The notes: generated by a model not told the origin, from the sequence alone. DNA of 64,000 nt from Allohoeflea poritis (GCF_027889715.1 NZ_JAPJZH010000014.1:1-64000); one strand, 5' to 3'. Positions 43,715 to 53,128 are shown, counted from the stretch's first letter. Translations and numbers: made by a program.

Positions 43715-44347
43715 TCAGGCGCCCCGGCGCGCAAAGGCCGAGAAGACGCCGGCGCCGATCAGGAAACAGGCGCCGGTGCGCGTCGCGGCGCGCAGAACCG
43801 ATGGGCGCCGGATGACATTTCGCGCACCGCTCGCCAGCATGGCATAGGCCCAGGCGTTGAATATGCCGAGCAGCACGAAAATCACGACGAAGACCGCCGC
43901 CTGCGGCGCGAAGTCCGCGCCCGGCGTGATGAATTGCGGCACGAAGGCCATGAAGAAGACGATGCCCTTCGGGTTCAGGAGCGTGACGAGAAACGAGTCG
44001 CGGAACGCGGAACGGCGGCCGCCGGCCACCGGCACCGCGTCGATATCGGGCACGGAGACCGGCGTCGTCCACATCTTGATGCCGATATAGACCAGATAGG
44101 CCGCACCGGCCCATTTGATGACCGCAAACACCGTGGCCGAGGCTGCAAGGATCGTCCCGACGCCGATGATCGAAAGGGATGCGGCAACGAGATCGCCGAG
44201 CCCGACGCCGATGATGCTGGCAAAAGCGACCCGGCGTCCATGCGCGAGCGCCTGGGAGACGACCATGATGATCGTCGGTCCGGGAATGACCAGAAGCACC
44301 ATGCTGGCGATGGCGAATGTCAGAAGGGTTTCGGGTGAAACGGGCAC
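43715..44347 (-). CDS. LysE/RhtB-family amino-acid exporter
   Basis: A 210-residue inner-membrane protein with six hydrophobic segments and the LysE family N-terminal signature LLVIPGPTIIMVVSQALAHG followed by FASIIGVGLGDLVAASLSII. Further hallmarks are KWAGAAYLVYIGIKMW and TLLNPKGIVFFMAFVPQFI. The family exports amino acids or homoserine lactone-type small molecules; the substrate is not deducible. It is followed 8 bases later by the CxxC hypothetical gene. Confidence 0.92.
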   Translation of the reverse strand: MPVSPETLLTFAIASMVLLVIPGPTIIMVVSQALAHGRRVAFASIIGVGLGDLVAASLSIIGVGTILAASATVFAVIKWAGAAYLVYIGIKMWTTPVSVPDIDAVPVAGGRRSAFRDSFLVTLLNPKGIVFFMAFVPQFITPGADFAPQAAVFVVIFVLLGIFNAWAYAMLASGARNVIRRPSVLRAATRTGACFLIGAGVFSAFARRGA

Positions 44348-44383
44348 GGCTCAGACCTCGATATAATGGCGTATCGAGGGCAC

Positions 44384-45121
44384 TTAAGACACACCGACGG
44401 AGAAAAAGCGATCCAGAAAATCGCCGTACCACCGGGCAAGCGCATCGTTGTGTTCCCGGAATCCCTCATCCTGCGCCTCGAAGGAATGGGTGCCCGGCTT
44501 GCCGACATTGCCGCCGAGATCGCGTTGTCACTGATCGAGGATGACGCGCGTCACCTCCGGGTGAAACTGCACCGCCACGGTTGACGTCCCGTAGCGGAAT
44601 GCCTGGTTCGCAAACAAGGGGCCTGTCGCCAGAAGCTCGGCATCCGCAGGGCATTCGAAGCCCTGGGCATTGCCGCTGAGCGTCATCATGCCGTCGGGGA
44701 TGAAGTCAGCACCCGCCTGCGTGGCGGCCATGGGATAGTAGCCGAAAGCGACATGGCCCTGCGGATGAAACCCGACCAGAGCCCCTAGATGACGTGCGAT
44801 CATCTGCGCGCCGAGGCAAATTCCCAGCAGCGGCACGCCGCGCTTCATGACGCCGTCGGCGAAAGACATCTCATCACGCAGATAGGGGAACCGGTCGAGA
44901 TCGGTGACATATTGCGGACCGCCCTTGATGATCACGCCTGCAATCCTGTCGTCGAGCATCGGCAGTGGCTCGCCGAGATAGGGGCGCACCAGACGCACCG
45001 CCTGGCCGCGCCGCGCCAGATGCCGCAGACCATTGTCAGCCTCGGCCTGGGTGTCGTGTTCGATGACGATGATCTGTCTGAGGCTGCCGTTGTGAAGATC
45101 GCTGTTTGTTGCCATTTCCAT
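44384..45121 (-). pseudogene. Class I glutamine amidotransferase gene interrupted by an in-frame TGA
   Basis: The N-terminal part is a GMP-synthase-like class I amidotransferase with the Cys nucleophile motif GICLGAQMIARHLG and the His-Glu motif VAVQFHPEV. Translation meets TGA at 44528-44530 just after RVILDQ. The same frame then stays open for 47 codons (QRDLGGNVGKPGTHSFEAQD, then HNDALARWYGDFLDRFF) to a TAA at 44384-44386. That stretch has the coding character and the usual C-terminal WYGDFLDR helix of the family. So the gene has one nonsense codon, whether by mutation, sequencing error or readthrough. All catalytic residues precede the stop, so a shortened active enzyme is possible. Start uncertain among 45214, 45160, 45121 and 45115. 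Confidence 0.75.
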
Positions 45122-45326
45122 CCCGCTTGCCGAACCCTCAATCCGGACATCTCTATCCATATGGCGGCGATTTTCGCCAATCAATTTGTGTAAGGGTACG
45201 GAATGGTTTTCCACAAGTGCGGATGGCGCAGTCGGCCGAGGTTGAACAAAATCGATAGCCGGCTCGAAGAATTCGAAAAATCAACTTATAGTATAAAATG
45301 TCGTTCGTTAAATATGAGTCCGTCTG

Positions 45327-47006
45327 ATGGAAAGCAAAAAAGCCTCAGATGAAGGAGGTTCCGGCAACGGTATTGGCAGGCGGGCGTTTATAACAACCTT
45401 TTCTTCCGCCCTTCTGGCTTTCTCACTGCGACCGCTGCCCGCCGCCGCACACCAGAGACCGACCGTTGCGGAGGTCGCGATCGTCACCGTTCTGGGCATT
45501 ATCCAGCCGGCCTCGGCCGCCGACATTCGGATTTTTCTGCAGGGGATGGTCGCGGAACTCGAGACCACCGATCCCGTGGCCGCGGCGCTGATCGCAAATA
45601 TTCAGGCCGGGAATATTTCATCATCATTGAGAGATCTGGCGGGTCGTGGAAAGCTTCTGGAAATACAGATGCCGGGCGTGCGTCACTATTCGCTCACCCT
45701 GGCAGGGAACCGGTTCCTGCCGGCCGAATTTCTCGAGATAAGGGATCGCCGCCGTCTGAATTTGCTTAGGATCGTCTACAGGTCTACATTGCCACAGTCG
45801 CGCGTAGCCGCAATTGGGAGAATGGGCGGCGCATCGCCGTCTGAGATCCTAAGGTCAGCTTTAGGAAAGCCAAACATCGCCTTGCCTTCGGCAAGGCGCT
45901 ATTTGGAGAAATACAGAAAAAACAGGAAACCTGTTTCTTCTTATGCGGAACAATTTTCCGGCTCCCCGTGGGCTTCGCGCGACACCCGCCTCGACTTCCT
46001 GTCTTTTGACACGGTGGAGCAGATCGGACTGGCCGGAGGCCTTGCGGACGGGGCGGACGGTCCACGGCTGACACCGAATGGCCTGGCGCTTTGTATCGGA
46101 ATCTCTGGTGGTTTCCTGGATCTGATCGACCAGCATGTCCATCTGCACTACAGGATCTTCGAGATCAGGAAGCGCACGTCCGGCACGAGGACCATTCACG
46201 CGCCCCGCATCCAGCTCAAATCGATTCAGCGTTTCGTCCTCGACCATATTCTGGACCGGGAAGCCGTCCACGAAGCCGTGCATTCCTTTGTTGCCGCACC
46301 GCTGCATTCCAAGGCGTTACCACGAAGCTCCATCAGCAACGCCGCTGTCCACAAGGGGCAGAAATATGTCGCGAGCATCGACATCCGGGATTTTTTCGGC
46401 TCCATTCCGCGCGATGGGATATGGTCGGTATTCACCGGCGTCAAAAAGATCGGGCTGACGGAGGACTCGGTCAAAATCCTCCAGAATATATGCTGTCTGC
46501 CCTACCGGAGGAATACCGAGCGCGGCATTCCCCAAGGCGCCCCGACCAGTCCCGCGCTAACCAATCTGTATCTCAGGCCCTTCGATGAAGACATGGCGCA
46601 ATTGGCCGGTGAGTTGGACCTGAAATACTCCAGATATGCAGACGATATCACGTTCAGCGGCGCCAGCCGGCGCAAGGCGCTCCTGGCGGTTTCGATCGCA
46701 ATCAGGCGTCTCGCAGAATGGCAGCTCGAGATTGCACCGAAGAAGACCCGGATCCTGAGCTGGAATGCGCAGCAACGCGTCACGGGCGCCGTCGTCAACG
46801 AGTTGGTGCTGCCGCCAAGATCGCTGCGCGAGAAGGTCAGGGTCATGTTCCACAAGGCTTCGCGGGACCGGCTTTTCCTGGATCGGAACCGCGCCCGGTT
46901 GCTCGGATACATCGCCTATTTCAGCGCTTTCAGCGATTTTCCGCGCGACCGGATCGAACGGTATCGGAACATAGTCTCCAGCAGGGGCGGAACGCGTGAT
47001 GAATGA
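45327..47006 (+). CDS. Retron-type reverse transcriptase with N-terminal winged-helix-like extension and Tat-like leader
   Basis: 559 residues. Residues 16-42 (GRRAFITTFSSALLAFSLRP then LPAAA) look like a twin-arginine signal or membrane anchor. Residues about 48-150 (TVLGIIQPASAADIRIFLQG, RGKLLEI, HYSLTLAGNRFLP) resemble a winged helix. The C-terminal half is a reverse transcriptase: NAAVHKGQKYVASIDIRDFF (about 338-357), GIPQGAPTSPALTN (about 400-413), YADD at 437-440, and PKKTRIL then QRVTGAVVNE (VTG at 485-487). NAxxH plus VTG are retron RT hallmarks. The ribosome binding site before the ATG is weak, while a perfect AAGGAGGT lies inside the gene at 45351-45358. It overlaps the downstream membrane-protein gene by 8 bases. 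No msr-msd RNA was recognised. Confidence 0.88.
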   Translation: MESKKASDEGGSGNGIGRRAFITTFSSALLAFSLRPLPAAAHQRPTVAEVAIVTVLGIIQPASAADIRIFLQGMVAELETTDPVAAALIANIQAGNISSSLRDLAGRGKLLEIQMPGVRHYSLTLAGNRFLPAEFLEIRDRRRLNLLRIVYRSTLPQSRVAAIGRMGGASPSEILRSALGKPNIALPSARRYLEKYRKNRKPVSSYAEQFSGSPWASRDTRLDFLSFDTVEQIGLAGGLADGADGPRLTPNGLALCIGISGGFLDLIDQHVHLHYRIFEIRKRTSGTRTIHAPRIQLKSIQRFVLDHILDREAVHEAVHSFVAAPLHSKALPRSSISNAAVHKGQKYVASIDIRDFFGSIPRDGIWSVFTGVKKIGLTEDSVKILQNICCLPYRRNTERGIPQGAPTSPALTNLYLRPFDEDMAQLAGELDLKYSRYADDITFSGASRRKALLAVSIAIRRLAEWQLEIAPKKTRILSWNAQQRVTGAVVNELVLPPRSLREKVRVMFHKASRDRLFLDRNRARLLGYIAYFSAFSDFPRDRIERYRNIVSSRGGTRDE

Positions 47007-48732
47007 TCAAAGCCAGCCGCAGGCCGACCTTTCGGGTTTTGTCAATCAGCTGAAGAGAATTCACCTGATGCTGATGCTGGCGGCTCTGATCATCTTCACA
47101 TCCGTGTATATCACGTCGCAGGACCAGCGCATGGAACGGGCGAAAGCCCAGTTTGAGCTGTTCGATTCCCTGAAGGCCGAGCATTTTGCCGACGAGGCGC
47201 ATTGGGCAACGCAAATCGCTCTGGAAGCATGGAAAGAAGGCAAGCTCGCCACCAATCCGGTGTCATCGGAAAGGTTCTCCGGATGGATCGAGGTGCCCCG
47301 GGAGACCAGGAATGCCCTCGACGGCGATGGAACGGTCATCGCCGACAGCGACGGGAATATCGATCGCAATGAGGTCTTGCTGGCTTTGACGGAACAGTTG
47401 ATCGTCGGCCTTTCGCAGGATCACGAACTGTTCGAAACCTCGAGCTTCATTGCCAAGAAGACGTGGACCGTAAACCGATACGAATGTGACAATGTCGTTC
47501 GCAGCAAGATCTTCGAAACGTTGTCCCTGAGTTATCCGCGCGAGTTCTGGGACAATTTCTCGCGCCTCAAGATCGCCTCGCTGGGGCACGATTTTGCCGG
47601 AAAGACCTATTCGCTCGCGATCGTATCGCAGCCCGGGGAGGACAGGCGGAACCTGGTAGGCGACAGCCCTTATTTCTGGCTCGACTCGGTCAGGCTGGCC
47701 CAGGACGACGGCAGCGTCGATGCGAAAATTCTTACCGAGTTCATATCCAACGCAGCGGTTGCCGGAAAGGCGGAAGACCAAGCGGAAGATCTCGTCGAGT
47801 ACATACCGCTCAAGGCGTGTATCCTGGACCGCGAGCGAAAATTGCCGCAAAACCACATCCTGAAGGCAATCGAGCCGAAACTCGACCGGACCAAGGACCT
47901 TCTGTACCTGTTCGGGGACTTCACGGCGCAGACGAATATAGCGACCGCATTCGGTTTGCAGGTCTCGCCGGCCACCCTCGTTCTGTTTCCGCAAGACGCC
48001 GAAATCATCATCTACGACGGAAGGCCGGCCATCAAATATCTGATTGGCAGCGATGCGGAAAAGAGCCAGTTCCAGAATGTTTTTCCGGAAATGGATTATC
48101 TGATCCGCCAGACGCTGAGATCGCTTCCTGCCGAGCGCAGAAAGCTGGCCCTGGAGCACAAGGATGAACAAATCTCGGACGAAGAATATGAGGAACGGCT
48201 GGCGGAGCTTGAACGTCTCATAACGCTCCGGGAAAAGGTCAATTCAGGCGAGGTCGACTTTCCGCGCAGAACGCAGGATGCCGTGGAAATTCAGGGTCTG
48301 TCCTTCCACGTCCACGATATTGCCCTGCTGGGCGCGATCTATATCGTCCTGCATCAGATGTATTTCTTCCTGCATTTCAAGACATTCGTGTCGCGTGTTG
48401 CGGCTTCCGGCGCGAGCATCAAGCTCAGTCCCTGGTTGGGCATTTATGACGACCGGCTTTCCCGTTTCGTCTTCATAACGAGCATCGCGATCATACCGAT
48501 CTGTATCTGCATCTGGCGCTATTTCGAAGCCGAGGCAACCGCCGACAATGCCCAATGGTACACGCAATTCTTCGGTTTTCTCGGCATCGGCGAGAATTTC
48601 CCGTTCGTCCTGGGCGTTGTGCTCTTCGTCGGTATTGTGGCAAGCGTCATCCTGGCCGTCAGGACCTATCTGCTCCACCGCGCATTGCTCGCCGAATTGG
48701 CCCGGCGAAGCCCGGATCTGGAAATCGTGTGA
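46999..48732 (+). CDS. Four-helix membrane protein coupled to the reverse transcriptase (putative effector)
   Basis: 577 residues from the ATG at 46999, which overlaps the reverse transcriptase stop by 8 bases (a GTG at 46996 is also possible). One membrane helix near residues 22-40 (LMLMLAALIIFTSVYI) is followed by about 390 soluble residues, then three helices near 439-459, 489-508 and 533-556. Positive charges place both termini in the cytoplasm and the large domain in the periplasm. The big domain has a charged coiled segment before helix 2 (EEYEERLAELERLITLREK). I recognise no family. Membrane proteins serve as toxic effectors in several retron systems, so an abortive-infection role is plausible but inferred. 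Confidence 0.8.
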   Translation: MNDQSQPQADLSGFVNQLKRIHLMLMLAALIIFTSVYITSQDQRMERAKAQFELFDSLKAEHFADEAHWATQIALEAWKEGKLATNPVSSERFSGWIEVPRETRNALDGDGTVIADSDGNIDRNEVLLALTEQLIVGLSQDHELFETSSFIAKKTWTVNRYECDNVVRSKIFETLSLSYPREFWDNFSRLKIASLGHDFAGKTYSLAIVSQPGEDRRNLVGDSPYFWLDSVRLAQDDGSVDAKILTEFISNAAVAGKAEDQAEDLVEYIPLKACILDRERKLPQNHILKAIEPKLDRTKDLLYLFGDFTAQTNIATAFGLQVSPATLVLFPQDAEIIIYDGRPAIKYLIGSDAEKSQFQNVFPEMDYLIRQTLRSLPAERRKLALEHKDEQISDEEYEERLAELERLITLREKVNSGEVDFPRRTQDAVEIQGLSFHVHDIALLGAIYIVLHQMYFFLHFKTFVSRVAASGASIKLSPWLGIYDDRLSRFVFITSIAIIPICICIWRYFEAEATADNAQWYTQFFGFLGIGENFPFVLGVVLFVGIVASVILAVRTYLLHRALLAELARRSPDLEIV

Positions 48733-48777
48733 TTCGTCCCCGCACACGCCTGCCGTGCCGGGCCTGACGGCTGCCGC

Positions 48778-49599
48778 CTATTTCGCTGCCGCCCGCGTTT
48801 TCCGGTTGTCCGGCTCCGCCGCGCCGTTCTTGCCACGCTGCTGAAGCCGCAGGCCGGCAACCCGTGCCCAGTCGTTGGCGCGTTCGGCTTCCCGCAGCGT
48901 GTGCGCGACCGCCTCGATATGGTGCTCGGCGCTCTTTTTTGCCTTGTCGGAATCGCCGGCCAGGATCGCCTCGAATATGGCGATATGCTGGTTGAGCAGG
49001 CGGTCGCCGGAGCCGGAAAACTGGAAAATCAGTGCCCGGTTGAAAAACACGCCGTCGCTCAGAAGCCGGTAGCAGGACCGCAGCGTGTGCAACAGGATGA
49101 TGTTGTGTGCGGCCTCGCCGACAGCATTGTGAAACTCGACGTCGAGCGCGGCTTCCCGCTCGAAATCGGCATCCCTGTGCGCTACGCGCATCGCATCGAC
49201 GATTTCAGTCAGAAGATCCGTGTCCGCGGTCGTTGCCCGTTGCGCCGCAAAGGCGGCGGTGAAACCTTCGACCTCGCGGCGGTACTCGAGGTAGTCATAG
49301 GTGGCGCGCCGGTGCCGGCCGATCAGTTCGCGTACCGGCCTGCTGAAGATCTCGCCGATGACGTCGGCAATGAATGTGCCGCCGCCGTGGCGGCTGGTGA
49401 GCAGTCCGCGCTGCTCCAGCGTCTTGATGGCCTCGCGCAGGATCGGCCGCGACACGTCCAGCCGGCGCGAAAGGTCGCGTTCTCCGGGCAGACGGTCGCC
49501 GACACGAAGAACCCCGTCGAGTATGAGGGATTCCACCTGCTGCACGACTTCATCGGACGTTCTGACATGTTCGATACGTGTGAAAATGTCGTCGGCCAT
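48778..49599 (-). CDS. GntR-family (FadR subgroup) transcriptional regulator
   Basis: A 273-residue regulator. The winged helix at about residues 10-75 contains TSDEVVQQVESLILDGVLRV, DRLPGERDLSRRLDVSRPIL and EAIKTLEQRGLLTSRHGGGT. The C-terminal all-helical FCD domain has metal-binding-type residues (DVEFHNAVGEAAHN, HIEAVAHTL). This subgroup (LldR, PdhR, GlcC) senses carboxylates such as lactate, pyruvate or glycolate. The start at MADDIF (49599) is preferred to 49647. It follows the amine oxidase gene on the same strand with a 154-base gap. The glycolate oxidase operon 5 kb away is a possible but unproven target. Confidence 0.88.
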   Translation of the reverse strand: MADDIFTRIEHVRTSDEVVQQVESLILDGVLRVGDRLPGERDLSRRLDVSRPILREAIKTLEQRGLLTSRHGGGTFIADVIGEIFSRPVRELIGRHRRATYDYLEYRREVEGFTAAFAAQRATTADTDLLTEIVDAMRVAHRDADFEREAALDVEFHNAVGEAAHNIILLHTLRSCYRLLSDGVFFNRALIFQFSGSGDRLLNQHIAIFEAILAGDSDKAKKSAEHHIEAVAHTLREAERANDWARVAGLRLQQRGKNGAAEPDNRKTRAAAK

Positions 49600-49753
49600 C
49601 GCGTTTTCAGATCGTTCTTTCAAGGTTTCGCTGCCGAAGAACGGCAACGGCGCAACAGCCGGATGCTAGCAAGGTGGCATGAAACTGGTCAACAAATATG
49701 TCCACTTGAGCAATATGCCGTGCGGGACGGTCGGAAATGTGTCGCCCAGCGCA

Positions 49754-50929
49754 TCATCCGCTGATTTCGTCAACCGCATCGTAAGCCGAGCGCGCAGCCA
49801 CATGCATGTAGCCCCATTCCCCGTCCCAGTGCCGATTGTAGGCCTCGCCCGCGAAGTGGACGCGCCCGTCGATCGAGGCGCCCAGGGTCGAGGGCTGCGA
49901 GCGGCTGAAATACGAGTAGGTGCCCCGGTGAAACGGGCTTTTGCTCCAGTTCTGCAGCACGTGGCCCCTATAGGAAGGCGAGGCCGCGCCGCCATATAGC
50001 TCGTCCAGTTGCCGGAGGGCCTTGCGGACCAGTTGTCGTTCGCTCAATTTCACGAAAGGTGTCGCAAGCGCGCCATGGGCAAACAGGCCGAGAATGTTCT
50101 GGCGCGTCGGTTTGTCGAGTGCGGCATTGTAAAACATGAGCTCGGCCTCGGGCGTTTCATACTCGTGTTCGAACAGCACCATGTCGGGATAGAACCGGTC
50201 CTCAAAACGCATGAACAACTTGAGGCCGTCGGGCATGACGGCACCTTTGAGGGCGCGCTTTTTTGATCGTGGAAGATCCGGCGTGAACCGGATATCGCCG
50301 TCTTTCAGCACATTGAGCGGGATCGTGACGATGACATGGCGGGCCTGAACAGTTTCACCGCCGGCAAGATGGATCAGCACGGGATCGGCTGAATAGTCGA
50401 TCCCGGACACCGGGGCATTGAGTTGAATGCGGTCGCGAATACCCTTGGCCATGTAGTCATTGAAGAAGTCGAACCATGTGGTTGTGATGAAACGGTGTTC
50501 GCCGCGCCATTCCAGGGCATAGCTGTTGTCCCGGTAAAGGCGCTTGCCGTCGGAGACGTCGCAGGTCACCGGCCGCCATTCCGTCGCCCGCCGGGAGGCT
50601 TGCCCGTCCTGGGAGAGCGAATTCAGCACCAGGTTCGTGGTATGGATCCATTCCCCGCCCATATCGAGGGGAAAATCGGCCAGGCTGTTGTCCTTCTTCG
50701 CGCGTCCGCCGTGGATTGCAGCGGCCTCGAAAACCTGGAAATCAAGCCCGGCACGGTCGAGCAGAAACCCGGCCGTCAAGCCCGCTGCCCCCGCGCCGAT
50801 GACCGCGACGTCCAGCACGCCGGGCGCCGCGTTGCCTTGTGCCGAGAGCCGGGTGACAGTGGCCGTCAGCATTGATGCACTCACGCCGAGCAGCGCGAGC
50901 AGTTCACGACGCGTCAGTTCTTGAGCCAT
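49754..50929 (-). CDS. Tat-exported flavin-containing amine oxidase
   Basis: 391 residues. It begins with a twin-arginine signal (TRRELLALLGVSASML, then AQG cleavage region), so it folds with FAD in the cytoplasm and is exported. The FAD-binding motif is LDVAVIGAGAAGLTAGFLLD with FQVFEAAAIHGGRA and the amine-oxidase MGGEWIHTTN. The C-terminal FAD block is VHFAGEAYNRHWDGEWGYMH. The protein is short for the family (usually 430-500). The substrate amine is unknown. It is followed on the same strand by the GntR regulator. Confidence 0.88.
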   Translation of the reverse strand: MAQELTRRELLALLGVSASMLTATVTRLSAQGNAAPGVLDVAVIGAGAAGLTAGFLLDRAGLDFQVFEAAAIHGGRAKKDNSLADFPLDMGGEWIHTTNLVLNSLSQDGQASRRATEWRPVTCDVSDGKRLYRDNSYALEWRGEHRFITTTWFDFFNDYMAKGIRDRIQLNAPVSGIDYSADPVLIHLAGGETVQARHVIVTIPLNVLKDGDIRFTPDLPRSKKRALKGAVMPDGLKLFMRFEDRFYPDMVLFEHEYETPEAELMFYNAALDKPTRQNILGLFAHGALATPFVKLSERQLVRKALRQLDELYGGAASPSYRGHVLQNWSKSPFHRGTYSYFSRSQPSTLGASIDGRVHFAGEAYNRHWDGEWGYMHVAARSAYDAVDEISG

Positions 50930-51146
50930 TGGCTCGCCCGCTTTCGTTCAGACAGTTCCACTGCCAGTTGCGTATCGCATTGGACCTGTTCCGGCTACCA
51001 TCAATTTCGGTACGGCATCATGACCTGCGTCATCTTCTGCCTCGACATCGCGTTCGTCCCGGGAGCAATGTCGATTCGTCGCGCCGCTACCTGTTGCTGT
51101 TCGGGGTGATGCGGCGTAAATAGCCGGGATTTGTCGGGGGAAAGAC

Positions 51147-52424
51147 ATGGTCAACGGCAGTTTTGGATTTCCGGTCGCCAAGGACCGGACCCTGGCGCTG
51201 GGCGAGGTGCATGCCCGGCCCTATCCGCTGATCGATTCGCCGCGCGTGGTTCTGCAGCTTGCCTTCATGACCGATGGCGGCGCCTCGGTCGATAATGCCG
51301 TCCTCGCCGAGCTTGCCCGCGCGCGTGGCGTCGCCGCCCCGCAGGCCGACGCACGCCACTATGTGATGAACTGGGGTACCGGTTCTTTGCGCTGGGAGCG
51401 CCATACCGAGTTCTCCACCTATCTCTACGAGGGGCCGGTTCCCGCACGGTTCGGCGGCGAGATCGTCGACCATCCCTTTGGCGACGGTTTCAGCCCGCCC
51501 GGCAGCCTCATCTCCGGTGTGCGTCTCGAAGTGCGAAAATGGGCGGATGATGCGGAAGACATGGTCGCTACCTTTGACCCGGCCAGCCTGTGCTTCTCGG
51601 AGCTGGAGGATGGCGCGGCCGCCGCCGTCACCGACTTTCGCCAGGACAAGGACGGCCTGACCCGGATCCTTCTTTTGGACAAGGGGCTGTCTGCGGCCCG
51701 CACCGGCATGATTGCCCAGCGCCTGATCGAGATCGAGACCTACCGGACGCTCGCCATGCTCGGCTTGCCGCTGGCCAATTCCCTGTCGCCGCAGATGCGG
51801 CGCATCGAGGACGGGCTGACCGTGGTGACCCAGCGCATGCGCCAGGATGCCAAGTCCGAGAGCGATACGATGCTGGGCGACATCACGGCGCTTGCTGCCG
51901 AACTCGAGGCCGGCGCTGCCGCGAGCCTCTATCGCTTCGGCGCCAGCCGCGCCTATGACAGCATCGTGCAGGAACGCATTGCCTCGCTGAACGAAAAGGC
52001 CGTCGCCGGTTACGGCACCTGGGGCGGCTTCCTGCAGCGCCGCCTGGCGCCGGCCATGCGCACCTGCCGGTCCATCGAGGAGCGCCAGGCGAACCTGTCG
52101 CGCAAGCTCGCCCGCGCCACGGCGCTGCTCAGAAGCTGGGTCGACCTGCAACTGGAACAGCAGAACAGCGAATTGCTCCAGTCGATGAACCGCCGCGCCA
52201 AGCTGCAGCTGCGGTTGCAGCAGACCGTGGAGGGCCTTTCCGTCGCGGCCGTCTCCTATTACGTGGTCGGGCTTGTCGGCTATGTCGCCAAGGCAGCGCG
52301 GGATTCCGGCCTGCCGGTCAATCCGAGCCTTGCTACCGGCGTCTCCGTGCCCATCGTCGTCCTCGTCATCTGGCTGCTCGTGCGCCGCATCCGCAAACGC
52401 CACAAGGACGCGGACGCGCGGTAA
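51147..52424 (+). CDS. DUF3422 family membrane-anchored protein
   Basis: A 425-residue protein with the DUF3422 N-terminal block LALGEVHARPYPLIDSPRVV. Its mid-region helices form coiled coils (RLIEIETYRTLAMLGLPLAN, SLSPQMRRIEDGLTVVTQRM). Near the C-terminus a helical hairpin and membrane segments (VSYYVVGLVGYVAKA, VSVPIVVLVIWLLV) lead into a basic tail RRIRKRHKDADAR. The domain order resembles bacterial CorA-like or adhesion-type coiled-coil membrane proteins but the function is unknown. Single gene; 217 bases of unexplained sequence precede it. Confidence 0.88.
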   Translation: MVNGSFGFPVAKDRTLALGEVHARPYPLIDSPRVVLQLAFMTDGGASVDNAVLAELARARGVAAPQADARHYVMNWGTGSLRWERHTEFSTYLYEGPVPARFGGEIVDHPFGDGFSPPGSLISGVRLEVRKWADDAEDMVATFDPASLCFSELEDGAAAAVTDFRQDKDGLTRILLLDKGLSAARTGMIAQRLIEIETYRTLAMLGLPLANSLSPQMRRIEDGLTVVTQRMRQDAKSESDTMLGDITALAAELEAGAAASLYRFGASRAYDSIVQERIASLNEKAVAGYGTWGGFLQRRLAPAMRTCRSIEERQANLSRKLARATALLRSWVDLQLEQQNSELLQSMNRRAKLQLRLQQTVEGLSVAAVSYYVVGLVGYVAKAARDSGLPVNPSLATGVSVPIVVLVIWLLVRRIRKRHKDADAR

Positions 52425-52489
52425 GGCCGGTGCCGTGCAAATTGACCCGTTAGGAACGGAAAATCGGTCAAATCCGAGGTGAGGGCTGA

Positions 52490-53128
52490 ATGATCAAACT
52501 CGACCATCTCACGGTCATCGCGCCATCGCTTGCCGAAGGGGTATCGCATATTCGCGATTGCCTCGGCCTTGATGTGCCGTTTGGAACCCGTCACGACTAC
52601 ATGGGAACCCACAATCACCGGCTTCAACTGGGCAGTTCCGTCTATCTGGAGATCGTAGCCCTTGATCCGGGCGGTGTTGCGCCCCCGCGGCCGCGCTGGT
52701 TTGGGCTGGACAATCAGGAAGCCGTCAGGGCTGACTGGGATGAAGGGCGTCGCTTTCGGGGCTGGGTCGCCAGCACCGTCGACATCAACGGAGCAAATGC
52801 CAACCACCGGGGCGCCTTCGGGGACAAGGTATCGCTGCCGTTCTCCGATCCGGAATTCGGGTTCTCCATCCCGCCGTACGGATCGCTGCCCATGGATGGC
52901 GCCTATCCATCGCTGATTGATCACCGCGGCAACCCGACCTTGATGGCCGAAATACCCGATCTGGGCGCACGGCTCCTGTCGATAACGCTCGAACACCCCG
53001 ACCCTGCCGCTTTGCAGGCGGCGTATCGGGAACTGGCCGTCGATCGCCCGCCCATGATCGTGTCCGGCGAAAAGATACGCTACCGGGCGAAGATCGAGAC
53101 GCCTGCCGGTTTGAAGGAACTCACCTAA
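52490..53128 (+). CDS. VOC-superfamily (glyoxalase-like) protein
   Basis: A 212-residue protein of the Glyoxalase_3 / VOC group. It begins IKLDHLTVIAPSLAEGVSHI with metal-site-type residues in HDYMGTHNHRLQLGSSVYLE. The second half has GNPTLMAEIPDLGARLLSIT. This group is often annotated as a glyoxalase-like domain protein without known substrate. It is 65 bases after DUF3422 on the same strand; a short transcript with it is possible. Confidence 0.85.
   Translation: MIKLDHLTVIAPSLAEGVSHIRDCLGLDVPFGTRHDYMGTHNHRLQLGSSVYLEIVALDPGGVAPPRPRWFGLDNQEAVRADWDEGRRFRGWVASTVDINGANANHRGAFGDKVSLPFSDPEFGFSIPPYGSLPMDGAYPSLIDHRGNPTLMAEIPDLGARLLSITLEHPDPAALQAAYRELAVDRPPMIVSGEKIRYRAKIETPAGLKELT

Noticed and set aside
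44366-44584. 72-residue plus-strand frame
   Set aside because: Antisense to the post-TGA part of the amidotransferase gene; no ribosome binding site.
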